DNA of 64,000 nt from Porticoccus sp002341315 (lineage in GTDB: Bacteria; Pseudomonadota; Gammaproteobacteria; Pseudomonadales; Porticoccaceae). The stretch lies in assembly GCF_047634355.1 (NCBI RefSeq), contig NZ_JBLIAL010000008.1; one strand, 5' to 3'. A program made the translations under genes and the position numbers. Under the pieces are notes generated by a model, which did not search any database, was not told the origin of the DNA, and was given only the letters and a program-made list of their open reading frames with translations. Numbering within the stretch: position 1 is the stretch's first letter; every line of letters begins with the position of its first letter. This document shows positions 18,884 through 27,026 of the stretch, in pieces.

Positions 18884-19159
18884 TCAAGCCGCCCCCCGGC
18901 TGCTTCGCAACTGGAACAGGTCGTAATTGGCCTGCATGGACAGCCAGAACTCGGCACTTCCGACGCCAGTCTGTTCCAGCGCCAGTGCCATTTCCGGGGT
19001 CACGGAGGCGCTGCCGTTGATGACCCGGTTCAGGGTATTGCGGTGGCACTCTAGCCGTTCTGCAACCACGGCTACGCTGTCGATTTTGTGGCCGTCCTCA
19101 TCCTCGATCAGCCGTTGCCGGATGATGCGGCCCGGGTGCGAGGGGTTGTACATGGACAT
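18884..19159 (-). CDS. higA: HigA-family antitoxin (XRE HTH)
   Basis: 91 residues, with AGGAG 7 bases ahead of ATG 19159. It starts NPSHPGRIIRQRLIED, typical of the HigA/VapI family, followed by an HTH (VAVVAERLECHRNTLNRVINGSASVTPEMALALEQTG) and the GSAEFWLSMQANYDL segment. It should bind HigB and repress the pair. It lies 14 bases downstream of the toxin gene, the toxin-first order usual for higBA. Confidence 0.9.
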   Translation of the reverse strand: MSMYNPSHPGRIIRQRLIEDEDGHKIDSVAVVAERLECHRNTLNRVINGSASVTPEMALALEQTGVGSAEFWLSMQANYDLFQLRSSRGAA

Positions 19160-19173
19160 GGTGTTTTCTCCTG

Positions 19174-19452
19174 TCAGTGGTAATCGTCATAGTCCAGCAG
19201 GTAGACATTGCCGTCCCGAAACTCGAAGAACAATCGCCAGTTGCCCGACACCTTGATGGCATGCTGGCCTTTCAACTTTCCGGTCAGCGGGTGCAGCTCC
19301 CAGTTACCGGCGGCAATATCATCGAGACAGGTGGCGGCGTCCAGCACAGTCAGGCGGTTGCGGAGGCGGTCAGCATGATCAGCACGGATGCCCTTCGTGG
19401 TCCCTTTCTCGTAAAACAGCTTCAGTCCTTTGTGCCTGATGCTCTTGATCAT
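19174..19452 (-). CDS. higB: HigB-family mRNA interferase toxin
   Basis: 92 residues, with AAGGATGA 5 bases ahead of ATG 19452. RelE/HigB features: the N-terminal KGLKLFYEKG segment, the ELHPLTGKLKGQHAIKVSGNWRLFFEF core and the C-terminal YLLDYDDYH. The family cleaves mRNA on the ribosome. Both genes look intact, so the module is probably active. It sits between a REP-like region and fecI3. Confidence 0.9.
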   Translation of the reverse strand: MIKSIRHKGLKLFYEKGTTKGIRADHADRLRNRLTVLDAATCLDDIAAGNWELHPLTGKLKGQHAIKVSGNWRLFFEFRDGNVYLLDYDDYH

Positions 19453-19585
19453 CCGTTCATCCTTGTCTGCATAAGGTTAATTGTAGTGTGTCGCGCGACA
19501 ATGTGCAATCTGGGCTTGCATATTTCCATCCTCAATTCCCAACCCATGCCCCAGCTTGCCCAAATTCATCCAACTGCTGTAAGAT

Positions 19586-19604
19586 GCGAGTAATTCTCAT
19601 TTGC
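19586..19604. promoter_or_regulatory. Weak Fur-like box upstream of fecI3
   Basis: GCGAGTAATTCTCATTTGC matches 11 of 19 Fur-box positions, 49 bases before the fecI3 start. Its place matches the stronger sites before fecI1 and fecI2, which is the main reason to list it. Confidence 0.4.
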
Positions 19605-19653
19605 GGCCCATGACTTCTCAGTACGCAGGGTTCGCCATTCAACGCTGTGTACA

Positions 19654-20202
19654 ATGACGACACCCCGATTCACATCACTGCCCCAGGCCGTGGAGGCCTA
19701 CTACGAGGAACTCCGGCAATTCATCCGCCGCCGGACCGGCTCGCCTTCGATGGCGGAGGACGTGGTGCAGGAGACCTGGATTCGCGCCAACACCACCAGT
19801 GTTGCGCTGCCGGACAATCCCCGCGCCTACCTCTACCGTATGGCTGGCAATCTGGCGGTGGACCATGTGCGCCGCCGGCAGGCGTGGGAGCGAGTGGCGC
19901 AGCCCGTCGAGGGTGAGCCGGGGGAGGAGGGCAGTGCTTCACAGTTGGATGGCATGCTGGGCCACGCCCCCGGTCCGCTGGAGGCCGTGATTTCCCAGAA
20001 GGAGATGGATGCGCTCAGCGATGCCGTGCGGGAGCTGCCGGACAAGTGCCGGGAGGTATTCCTGCTCTACCGCGGCCACGGCCTTACCATGCGGGAGATC
20101 GCCGATCGCCTGTCCATCTCGGACAAGACTGTCGAGAAGCATATTGCCCGGGCCATGGTGCATTGCCGGGCGCGCCTGAGGCAAGCGGGGCGTGGAATCT
20201 GA
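19654..20202 (+). CDS. FecI-type ECF sigma factor (system 3)
   Basis: 182 residues from ATG 19654. Region 2 (YYEELRQFIRRRTGSPSMAEDVVQETWIRA) and region 4 (RGHGLTMREIADRLSISDKTVEKHIARA) are of the FecI/FpvI type. It is less like FecI1/2 than they are like each other. FecR3 follows after 172 bases rather than overlapping, and that gap holds its own promoter-like motif. Confidence 0.88.
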   Translation: MTTPRFTSLPQAVEAYYEELRQFIRRRTGSPSMAEDVVQETWIRANTTSVALPDNPRAYLYRMAGNLAVDHVRRRQAWERVAQPVEGEPGEEGSASQLDGMLGHAPGPLEAVISQKEMDALSDAVRELPDKCREVFLLYRGHGLTMREIADRLSISDKTVEKHIARAMVHCRARLRQAGRGI

Positions 20203-20272
20203 TGCAGCGGTGTTCGGGATCGTCGGCCAGTTTCCTGACCGGTGCTGGATTTCCTATAGAATCTTTTCGCGG

Positions 20273-20305
20273 TGGACTGGGGGAAACCGGTTACCCCGCA
20301 CGTCT
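20273..20305 (+). promoter_or_regulatory. ECF-type promoter candidate before fecR3
   Basis: TGGACTGGGGG, 16 bases, then ACGTCT. The same two blocks with the same 16-base spacing occur at 21547-21579 ahead of receptor 3. Blocks of this kind (G-rich -35, CGTC-like -10) fit FecI-group sigma factors. It ends 69 bases before the fecR3 start. Confidence 0.6.
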
Positions 20306-20374
20306 TAATCCAAAACGGCCGGAATTTTTCGGAGCCCGCCCGCCTTCATTACACACTCGAACGGCGGAATATCT

Positions 20375-21517
20375 ATGAGCGACAACACGCCCAATCCAAA
20401 GAACAGCCCCGCAGGTGACCTGCCCGAAGCCGTGCTGGAAGACGCCGCCATCTGGCAGGCTAGGCTGCGGGAGGCCGCACCGGGCACCGCCGAGGCACGC
20501 AGGGTGCGGGCGGAGTTCAACCAATGGCTGTTGGCCGATACCCGCCACCGGCAGGCCTTTGCCGAGATGGAAGCCCTTTGGGGTGCGCTGCAAACGCCAG
20601 TTGAGCAATTGATCGCTGAGCAACAGGTAGCGGAAGAGCGTAATGGCTACGAAACCGATTCCGTCACTTCCTTGCAGGCAGAAGATTATTCCGTCACTCC
20701 CGCGCAGGCGGGAGTCCACGACCGTGCTATGGATTCCCGCCTGCGCGGGAATGACATCGGCCGGAAAACCGGGAATGACGTTGGACGGAGGCTCATCAGA
20801 CAGTTTGCCACAGCCGCCTGCCTGGCGCTGGCGGTGTTCACCACCCTCGGTTGGCAGCAGGGCTGGATGACTCAGTGGCAAAGCGACTACATCACCGCCG
20901 TGGGCGAGGAAGCGCCCATAGAGACGGGTGACGGCAGCCGCATTACCCTCAACACCGACAGCGCGCTGGCCATGGACTACAGCGCCCGGGAACGTCGGGT
21001 GCGCCTGCTGAAAGGGGAGGCCTGGTTCAACGTGGCTTCCACGGACAAACGGCCCTTTATCGTCAGCACTGATGCCGGTGCCGTCAGGGTCACCGGTACT
21101 CAGTTCAATGTGCGACTGGTGGACGGCGGCGCTTTCGTCAGCCTGGACGAGGGCAGGGTGGAGCTGCGGGTACCGAACAACAGCAGGCTGGAAGACAGCC
21201 CCATTGTACTTGAGCCCGGTCAGCAGGCCGTGTTGGCGGGCAACCGCATCAGTGCCCCGGCGCCCTTCGATCGCACCGCTGTCACCGCCTGGCTACGGGG
21301 TCAGTTCGTGTTCTACCACACACCCTTGGCGGAGGTGGTGGACACGCTCAACCGTCATCGTCGTGGGCACATTGTTCTCACCAGTAAGGAGCTGAGCAGC
21401 CTCAAGGTCAGCGGCATCTTCTCCACCGACGACCCCGACGCCGCTCTGGAGGTGATGGCTAGCACCCTGCCCATTCAGCAAGTCCGCCTGACGGACTATC
21501 TTGTGCTGATCCGCTGA
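20375..21517 (+). CDS. FecR-type anti-sigma/sigma-activator carrying an in-frame palindromic repeat (system 3)
   Basis: 380 residues, about 40-60 longer than FecR1 and FecR2. DUF4880 (about 22-75), then an extra segment (about 96-138) containing VTPAQAGVHDRAMDSRLRGND, then a membrane helix (about 147-163, FATAACLALAVFTTLGW), the FecR domain (DGSRITLNTDSALAM) and the C-terminal STN-like part. The extra segment is encoded by a perfect inverted repeat and keeps the frame. It lies on the cytoplasmic side between the sigma-binding part and the membrane helix. Function is probably retained because no stop is introduced. Confidence 0.87.
   Translation: MSDNTPNPKNSPAGDLPEAVLEDAAIWQARLREAAPGTAEARRVRAEFNQWLLADTRHRQAFAEMEALWGALQTPVEQLIAEQQVAEERNGYETDSVTSLQAEDYSVTPAQAGVHDRAMDSRLRGNDIGRKTGNDVGRRLIRQFATAACLALAVFTTLGWQQGWMTQWQSDYITAVGEEAPIETGDGSRITLNTDSALAMDYSARERRVRLLKGEAWFNVASTDKRPFIVSTDAGAVRVTGTQFNVRLVDGGAFVSLDEGRVELRVPNNSRLEDSPIVLEPGQQAVLAGNRISAPAPFDRTAVTAWLRGQFVFYHTPLAEVVDTLNRHRRGHIVLTSKELSSLKVSGIFSTDDPDAALEVMASTLPIQQVRLTDYLVLIR
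20698..20750. repeat. Perfect 16-bp inverted repeat inside fecR3
   Basis: Arms TCCCGCGCAGGCGGGA (20698-20713) and its exact complement (20735-20750), with a 21-base loop. A degraded unit precedes it (CCGTCACTTCCTTGCAGGCA, from 20670) and CGGGAATGACGTTGG follows (20770). The sequence belongs to the widespread dispersed element whose translation reads PAQAG...MDSRLRGNDG. Confidence 0.85.
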
Positions 21518-21546
21518 CTGCGGCCTCCCTAAAAATATTTTCAATA

Positions 21547-21579
21547 TGGACTGGGGGATTGTCCTTCATCGCTACGTCT
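21547..21579 (+). promoter_or_regulatory. ECF-type promoter candidate before receptor 3
   Basis: TGGACTGGGGG-N16-ACGTCT, identical in both blocks and in spacing to 20273-20305. It ends 50 bases before the receptor 3 start. FecI3 is the obvious candidate sigma factor. Confidence 0.62.
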
Positions 21580-21596
21580 CACTCATAGATGCGAAT

Positions 21597-21615
21597 TAAA
21601 ACCGTTATCATTTAG
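21597..21615. promoter_or_regulatory. Weak Fur-like box before receptor 3
   Basis: The minus strand contains AAATGATAA, the conserved left half of a Fur box; in total 11 of 19 positions match. It lies just downstream of the ECF-like promoter. Confidence 0.3.
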
Positions 21616-21629
21616 GTTCGGGGTGTATT

Positions 21630-24047
21630 ATGAAGCGAGACGCAGGCAGCGTGAAGAAAACAGGTATTCAGGTAAGCAGGCTATTCAACAAAGGTGGCGT
21701 TCTGACGACGGCCATCGCGCTGGCTTTGTCCTTGGTCGTTGCGCCGCCCGTGTTGGCACAGGATGCAGGCGTCAATAGAGCAGAGGTAGGGGCGCAGCCG
21801 CAGCAGGCGTATCAGTTTGACATCCCCGCCAAGCCTTTGCCCCAAGCGATTGCCGATCTGTCCGCTGTCACCGGTCTGCAGGTGCTCTATACCGAGCAAT
21901 CCACCTTCGACTACATCGCGCCGACCCTGCTGGGCAGCTATACCGTCCGCGATGCCATGCAACAACTGCTGGCGGGTAGTGGCTTGGTAATGCGCTATAC
22001 CGGGGAGAATTCGGTGACGATTGAATTGGCTAGCCAGGAAGGGGTTCAGATGCTGCCGCCGGTAAGGATATTGGCAGATGGCTTAGGCTTGGGCGCTGTA
22101 ACAGAAGACACTGATTCATACACCATTGGAAGTACGAACACCGCTACCAAGCTTAACTTGACGCCGAGACAAACGCCGCAGATCGTCAATGCTGTCACTC
22201 ATCAAATGATCCAAGATTTTGGTATGACGGAGATGGAGGACGTGCTGAGTCTCGCGCCTGGTGTCAGTGTTGGACACGCAGACGATGATCGGCGCACCTT
22301 CACTGCCAGGGGCTATGCCATGTCGGTTCAGTACGATGGTTTGCCCTCGACATCAGGTATTGATGGTGGTGTTGTCGCCGGACCGGACAGCGCGTTAATC
22401 GATCGGACTGAAGTGTTGTTGGGCGCTGCCGGGCTAATGAACGGAGCGGGGCAGCCCGGTGGCGTTATCAATATGGTTTTCAAGCGTCCTACAAAGGAAT
22501 TCCGGGGGGCGGCTACACTTGCTGCCGGCTCGTGGGAGAAGCAACGTATTATGGCTGACCTCTCGGGTTCACTCAGTGAGAGTGGTGGATTACGCGGGCG
22601 TGTAGTGGCGGTGGATCAGAGTGGAGAGTCATTCCGGGATTATGAAAAAGAAAGCAAAAAAGTATTCTATGTTGTAGTTGAAAGTGATTTAACTGAGAGC
22701 ACTCTGCTGTCACTGAGCATCCAGAACCAAGATATTTACGACAATGTCACTGACCGAAGCGGTCTGCCAACGGATAATGATGGCCGCGATATGGGTTGGA
22801 GTCGGTCGACGTTTTTGGCTCCGGCATGGAACCAATGGAATAAATACGCTACCACCTACAAAGTACGCTTACAGCAGGATATCTTTGCCAACTGGCAATT
22901 GACTGTGCAGGGATCGGCTTTGACATCCGAAGCGGACTGGCTGTTTGGTGCGCTCTCCAGTTTTGACTCGACGACCGGCGATGCAACTTTTTCCCGCTGG
23001 GGGCAATACAACAAAGAAACCAGCGACGATCTGGAGGTTTTTTCAACCGGTTCGGTGACGTTATTTGGGCGCAGTCATGAGATCGTGTTGGGAGGCAACT
23101 GGACGAAAAGAGTCTGGGATGGAAAAAGTGGCGATGGTACTGACTACGCCACCAATCTATATGCCTTTGACCCGGAAACCAGCATACCTCGCCCAATACT
23201 TGTTCTGGACTCTCCGTACAATGATCAGATTACTGAGCAATACGGTGGTTATCTCGCAGGGAATTTCAATTTCACAGATCGAGTCAGCGTGGTCATGGGG
23301 GCTCGTTTAAGTTGGTATCGCTACGAGTTCGGTGACACTGCTCGGGAGGAGGATAAGGTGTTCACCCCCTATGCGGGGGTGACATACGAGCTGAATGACT
23401 GGGCGTCCGCCTATGCCTCCTACACGGAAATTTTCAATCCCCAATCGGCCAGAGGAACTGATGGCAACACCCTGGAGCCGGAAATTGGTGTCAGTCATGA
23501 GTTGGGTGTTAAAGGCGAGTTTTTTGAAGGCAAGCTGAATGCGTCCGCTGTCTTGTTCAGGATTCAGAAGGATAACGAGGCCACACTGCTTCAGCCCTAC
23601 GACGCCAACAATATCTGTGGTGGCTGGTGTTATCAGGCCAAAGGAAAAACGACGACTGAGGGTATTGATCTGGGTTTGTCGGGGCAAATCACCGAATCGA
23701 TTCAGGTAATGGCTGGTGTTACCCAATACGAGAAAGATGACAACAACGAAACAGTGAATATTGCCAAGCTGTCGGGGAGTTACGCGCCTATTGGGCAGCG
23801 TTGGAGCGCGGGGCTCAGTATTGATTCCAGCAGCAAGAGCTATGGACAGTGGGGTATGACACAGGAGGCGCGCACATTGGTGGGTGTCTTCGGCAAATAC
23901 CAGCTGACTCCCTCTGTACATATTGCCCTTAATGGCTACAACCTCTTAGACGAAAAGTATTATGCCAATGCGATTGACTCAGGCTACGGCAGGCAGTATT
24001 GGGGGGAACCCCGCTCGTGGATGTTAACTGTTCGGACTCAATGGTGA
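21630..24047 (+). CDS. TonB-dependent siderophore receptor with STN domain, FpvA/FhuE-like (system 3)
   Basis: 805 residues from ATG 21630. Signal peptide up to about 44 (VVAPPVLAQDA). STN at about 66-140 (FDIPAKPLPQAIADLSAVTG). A pre-plug segment (YTIGSTNTATKLNLTPRQTPQ), plug (RRTFTARGYAM, RTEVLLGAAGLMNGAGQPGG) and barrel ending TVRTQW follow. The two Cys in NICGGWCYQ lie in a barrel loop, as in FpvA-like receptors. Base composition is even across this gene, unlike receptors 1 and 2. Confidence 0.9.
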   Translation: MKRDAGSVKKTGIQVSRLFNKGGVLTTAIALALSLVVAPPVLAQDAGVNRAEVGAQPQQAYQFDIPAKPLPQAIADLSAVTGLQVLYTEQSTFDYIAPTLLGSYTVRDAMQQLLAGSGLVMRYTGENSVTIELASQEGVQMLPPVRILADGLGLGAVTEDTDSYTIGSTNTATKLNLTPRQTPQIVNAVTHQMIQDFGMTEMEDVLSLAPGVSVGHADDDRRTFTARGYAMSVQYDGLPSTSGIDGGVVAGPDSALIDRTEVLLGAAGLMNGAGQPGGVINMVFKRPTKEFRGAATLAAGSWEKQRIMADLSGSLSESGGLRGRVVAVDQSGESFRDYEKESKKVFYVVVESDLTESTLLSLSIQNQDIYDNVTDRSGLPTDNDGRDMGWSRSTFLAPAWNQWNKYATTYKVRLQQDIFANWQLTVQGSALTSEADWLFGALSSFDSTTGDATFSRWGQYNKETSDDLEVFSTGSVTLFGRSHEIVLGGNWTKRVWDGKSGDGTDYATNLYAFDPETSIPRPILVLDSPYNDQITEQYGGYLAGNFNFTDRVSVVMGARLSWYRYEFGDTAREEDKVFTPYAGVTYELNDWASAYASYTEIFNPQSARGTDGNTLEPEIGVSHELGVKGEFFEGKLNASAVLFRIQKDNEATLLQPYDANNICGGWCYQAKGKTTTEGIDLGLSGQITESIQVMAGVTQYEKDDNNETVNIAKLSGSYAPIGQRWSAGLSIDSSSKSYGQWGMTQEARTLVGVFGKYQLTPSVHIALNGYNLLDEKYYANAIDSGYGRQYWGEPRSWMLTVRTQW

Positions 24048-24118
24048 CACCGTTTTGGTGGTGGCCGCGCTGCTTGTCGTCAATGCCTGCAGTCTACGGA
24101 AGGGCTTTGTCATCCTCA

Positions 24119-24157
24119 GTTCCGCTTTTACGCTTCTCGATTGATTCATAAGGTAGA
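24119..24157 (+). promoter_or_regulatory. 39-bp leader element before the PepSY–TonB operon
   Basis: This is the second copy of the element at 11209-11247: GTTCCGCTTTT, then CTCGATTGATT at 24136-24146, ending GGTAGA, with 31 of 39 positions identical. It may place the TonB operon under the sigma factor that drives receptor 1. Confidence 0.5.
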
Positions 24158-24167
24158 TGGTGGAAAT

Positions 24168-24209
24168 TCCGCCCAACCAAACAAACAGGCTGTGGGCGGA
24201 GCTTTTCTT
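24168..24209 (+). terminator. Hairpin in the leader of the PepSY operon
   Basis: A perfect 8-bp stem TCCGCCCA/TGGGCGGA with a 17-base loop is followed by GCTTTTCTT. It could terminate receptor 3 readthrough or, lying after the shared leader element, attenuate the downstream operon. Confidence 0.45.
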
Positions 24210-24247
24210 CCCATGCCGAACCAACAAGAGGTCGTTATACGCAGATT

Positions 24248-25861
24248 ATGAAAGAAGGATTCCGCCAGAGCATGGCCTGGCTGCATACCTGGTCCTGTCT
24301 GGTGGTCGGCTGGGTATTATTTTTTGTGTTTGTGACCGGAACCGCAGGGTACTTTAATTCCGAGATTACTCGCTGGATGCAGCCTGAATTGCCCCTGCAT
24401 CAACCCGTGTCACAGGATAACGGCAAGCTGACCACTGCCGCCATGGACCGGTTGCAGGAAGTCGCCCCCGATGCTGAATTCTGGAGCATCACCTTACCTC
24501 ATCGCTCACAGGCCTTCCGGCGCTGGGAAGAGTTTTCGATTAGTTGGGAAACCATGCCCAGGGAGGGGCATGAGCATGGCATCTTTGGTAGCGAGATCCT
24601 TTCGCCCGGTAACGATGGCTCGGTCAGCACCATTGATCCTCGCGATACCGGCGGTGGTGATGCCCTCTATGTGATGCATTACGCCCTGCATTACATAGAC
24701 CGTCAGCTGGCCTTCAAGCTGGTGGGCATCTGCACCATGATCATGCTGGTGTCATTAGTTACCGGGGTCATTACCCACAAGAAAATCTTTAGGGACTTTT
24801 TTACCTTTCGGCCCGGCAAGGGACAGCGCTCCTGGCTGGATGCCCACAATGTGATCGGTGTGATGGCGCTGCCGTTCTTCCTGATGATTACCTACAGCGG
24901 ACTGGTGTTCTTTGGCCTGACCTACATGCCCGCCGGGGTTGCCACTATTTACGGTACCGATGACAAAGCCACCGAGCGCTATTTCGATGACTTGTTCGGC
25001 GATCACAGCCACGAGGCCATTACCCGGCCCACTGCATCCGTGCCGGAGATGATCGCCAAGGCGGAAGCCGCCTGGGGGCAGGATCAGGTACGCTCCGTGT
25101 TTATCCAGCACGACGGCGGTGAAGAGCCGCGCGTGGATATCGGCCGGGTGCGCGGCGGCCAAGTGCGGGTGTTCGACGCCGAAATCATGCGCTTTCATGC
25201 CCACACGGGTGAGCTGCTGCCACTGGACCTGCCCGATGGACTGACCCTGAAAACCAATGAGTCTCTGCGGGCCCTGCATGAAGGCCGTTTTGCCGAGCCT
25301 TGGTTGCGCTGGCTGTATTTTATTGCCGGGCTGCTGGGCTGCGCCATGATCGGCACCGGGCTGGTGTTATGGACGGTCAAGCGTCGTAGAAACCACGAGG
25401 CGACCGGTGGGCACTTCGGCCTGCGACTGGTGGAAGCACTTAATGTCTCTACTATCGCCGGCCTGTCCGCCGGGATTGCCGCCTACTTCTGGGCCAACCG
25501 GCTGCTGCCAGTGGAAATGGCCGACCGCGCCGACTGGGAGATGCACTTCCTGTTTCTGATCTGGGGCGAGGCATTGATTTACGCCTTCTTCCGCGACATT
25601 CGTAAAGCCTGGGTGGAGCTATTGTGGCTGGCCGCCGCAGCGTTCGTGCTGTTGCCCGTCGTCAATGCCCTCACGACCGATAAACATTTGCTGAACACGC
25701 TTGCTGTCGGTGATTGGGTGCTGGCCGGGTTTGACCTGACCATGCTGGCCCTGGGCCTGACCTTTGGCTATATGGCCATCAAGGTCAAACGCATCTGGAT
25801 AAAAAAGGCAGCACAGAAAGTTGAAACCAATCACACCGCACTGATGGGGGAGACCACATGA
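24248..25861 (+). CDS. PepSY-associated TM-helix protein, PiuB-like iron-uptake factor
   Basis: 537 residues from ATG 24248. Membrane helices lie at about 13-33 (SCLVVGWVLFFVFVTGTAGYF), 155-175, 205-225, 350-370 and in the C-terminal third. Large periplasmic PepSY-like loops fall between them (DVGRVRGGQVRVFDAE-type segment, HAHTGELLP). The family is usually linked to siderophore uptake and may reduce or process ferric-siderophore, as proposed for PiuB/FoxB/FpvG-type proteins. It is the first gene of an overlapping set ending in tonB. Confidence 0.82.
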   Translation: MKEGFRQSMAWLHTWSCLVVGWVLFFVFVTGTAGYFNSEITRWMQPELPLHQPVSQDNGKLTTAAMDRLQEVAPDAEFWSITLPHRSQAFRRWEEFSISWETMPREGHEHGIFGSEILSPGNDGSVSTIDPRDTGGGDALYVMHYALHYIDRQLAFKLVGICTMIMLVSLVTGVITHKKIFRDFFTFRPGKGQRSWLDAHNVIGVMALPFFLMITYSGLVFFGLTYMPAGVATIYGTDDKATERYFDDLFGDHSHEAITRPTASVPEMIAKAEAAWGQDQVRSVFIQHDGGEEPRVDIGRVRGGQVRVFDAEIMRFHAHTGELLPLDLPDGLTLKTNESLRALHEGRFAEPWLRWLYFIAGLLGCAMIGTGLVLWTVKRRRNHEATGGHFGLRLVEALNVSTIAGLSAGIAAYFWANRLLPVEMADRADWEMHFLFLIWGEALIYAFFRDIRKAWVELLWLAAAAFVLLPVVNALTTDKHLLNTLAVGDWVLAGFDLTMLALGLTFGYMAIKVKRIWIKKAAQKVETNHTALMGETT

Positions 25862-26160
25862 TGGCCGCTCTCAATAGCACCGCCCGCTACCGTTGGATGG
25901 TGGCCTCTCGTGTGTTGGCCTCCGTGGTGGGCGGCTACGCCCTCACATCCGCCGCCACGGTATTGCTGGCCCTGATCTGGCCGTTGCCGCAAGCTGAAGC
26001 GGTGGCCGCCGCTACCATGCTCAGCTTTACCCTGTATACGGGGGTGATCCTGTGGATTTTTGCCGTCAAACGACTGCGTACCCTCTGGCTGGGGTTGGTT
26101 ATCGCCACTGCTTTTTGTGCCGGACTGTCCTGGGTATTGTTGCCTGGGGGTGTCGCGTGA
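25858..26160 (+). CDS. DUF3649-type small membrane protein of iron-uptake operon
   Basis: 100 residues; ATG 25858 overlaps the previous stop (ATGA) and has GGGGGAGA ahead. Three hydrophobic helices (VLASVVGGYALTSAATVLLALIW, AATMLSFTLYTGVILWIF, LWLGLVIATAFCAGLSWVLL). The family accompanies PepSY and DUF3325 genes in siderophore loci; its action is not known. Confidence 0.75.
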   Translation: MMAALNSTARYRWMVASRVLASVVGGYALTSAATVLLALIWPLPQAEAVAAATMLSFTLYTGVILWIFAVKRLRTLWLGLVIATAFCAGLSWVLLPGGVA

Positions 26161-27026
26161 CCGGGCTGAATATCGTAGTGTTTGTGGTCAGCATCCTGGG
26201 ATTTACCGGTCTGGCGCTGGCCATGCCCAAGCACAGTAAGGCAGTTTTTCAGCAACCGCTGTCTGATACCTGCCGTCAATTATTGCGCCTGGCAGGTTGG
26301 CTGCTACTGGCTGTGGCCTTAGCGCTGGGCATTGCTCGCTGGCGGTTTGATATCGGCACGGTTACCTGGCTGGGCTGGCTGAGTGTTGCTGGCCTGGCGC
26401 TGGTGTTTGTTTTATCCCGCCGGGCTGCAAAGCCTGAAAGCCGACCGAAAAACAAGAACAGTTCTTTCACTCAGCCACCAGAACGGCAATCAGGTAGTGC
26501 AGACTCGGAGAGCGCCGACACGGTGCCGAGTTTCTCCACCCAACACACGGTATTTGTTGCCGCTGCATTGTTGATCCCTCTGGTGTGGTTTGTCGGGCAA
26601 CTGCTGACTACCCCAATCAAGCCCCTGCTGCGGGAAGATGCCGTTCACGGTGAGATCGGCCCCTGGACGTTTACATTGGCGGAGAAAGACCAAAAGCCGC
26701 CGGAATTCGTCGCCCTGGATGTGCCGCTGAAAGCCTTCGTCATCCGCTTTTGCGACGGCTGCGAGCGGGATATCCGCATGGCTTACTTAAAGGTGCGGGA
26801 GCCTCGCTTTTTTCCGGGCGCTGGGGGCTCCCTGCGCACTGCAGGCAATGCCTTCGAGGGCAGGGGGCGGGAGAAAACCGCCGAGATTCCCCTGCCGCGC
26901 ATGGCCACCCTCGGCGATGGTCTCTGGCTGACGGTGGAAGCGACCAACGGCGAGGTGTACCACCAGCGGTTTGATATCCAGCGCCTGTCGCCGACCTTGG
27001 CCCAGTTTATCCAGGAGGGAAAATGA
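26157..27026 (+). CDS. DUF3325-like membrane domain fused to a periplasmic domain
   Basis: 289 residues from GTG 26157, which overlaps the previous stop (GTGA). Residues 1-100 hold three helices of DUF3325 type (VVFVVSILGFTGLALAM, LAGWLLLAVALALGIA, WLSVAGLALVFVL). A charged linker follows, then another helix (TVFVAAALLIPLVWFVG) and a soluble part of about 130 residues with FVIRFCDGCERDIRMAYLKV and repeated beta-like segments. The second half is often a separate gene in related loci, to my knowledge, so this may be a fusion. The CDGC motif could bind metal or form a disulfide. Confidence 0.68.
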   Translation: MTGLNIVVFVVSILGFTGLALAMPKHSKAVFQQPLSDTCRQLLRLAGWLLLAVALALGIARWRFDIGTVTWLGWLSVAGLALVFVLSRRAAKPESRPKNKNSSFTQPPERQSGSADSESADTVPSFSTQHTVFVAAALLIPLVWFVGQLLTTPIKPLLREDAVHGEIGPWTFTLAEKDQKPPEFVALDVPLKAFVIRFCDGCERDIRMAYLKVREPRFFPGAGGSLRTAGNAFEGRGREKTAEIPLPRMATLGDGLWLTVEATNGEVYHQRFDIQRLSPTLAQFIQEGK

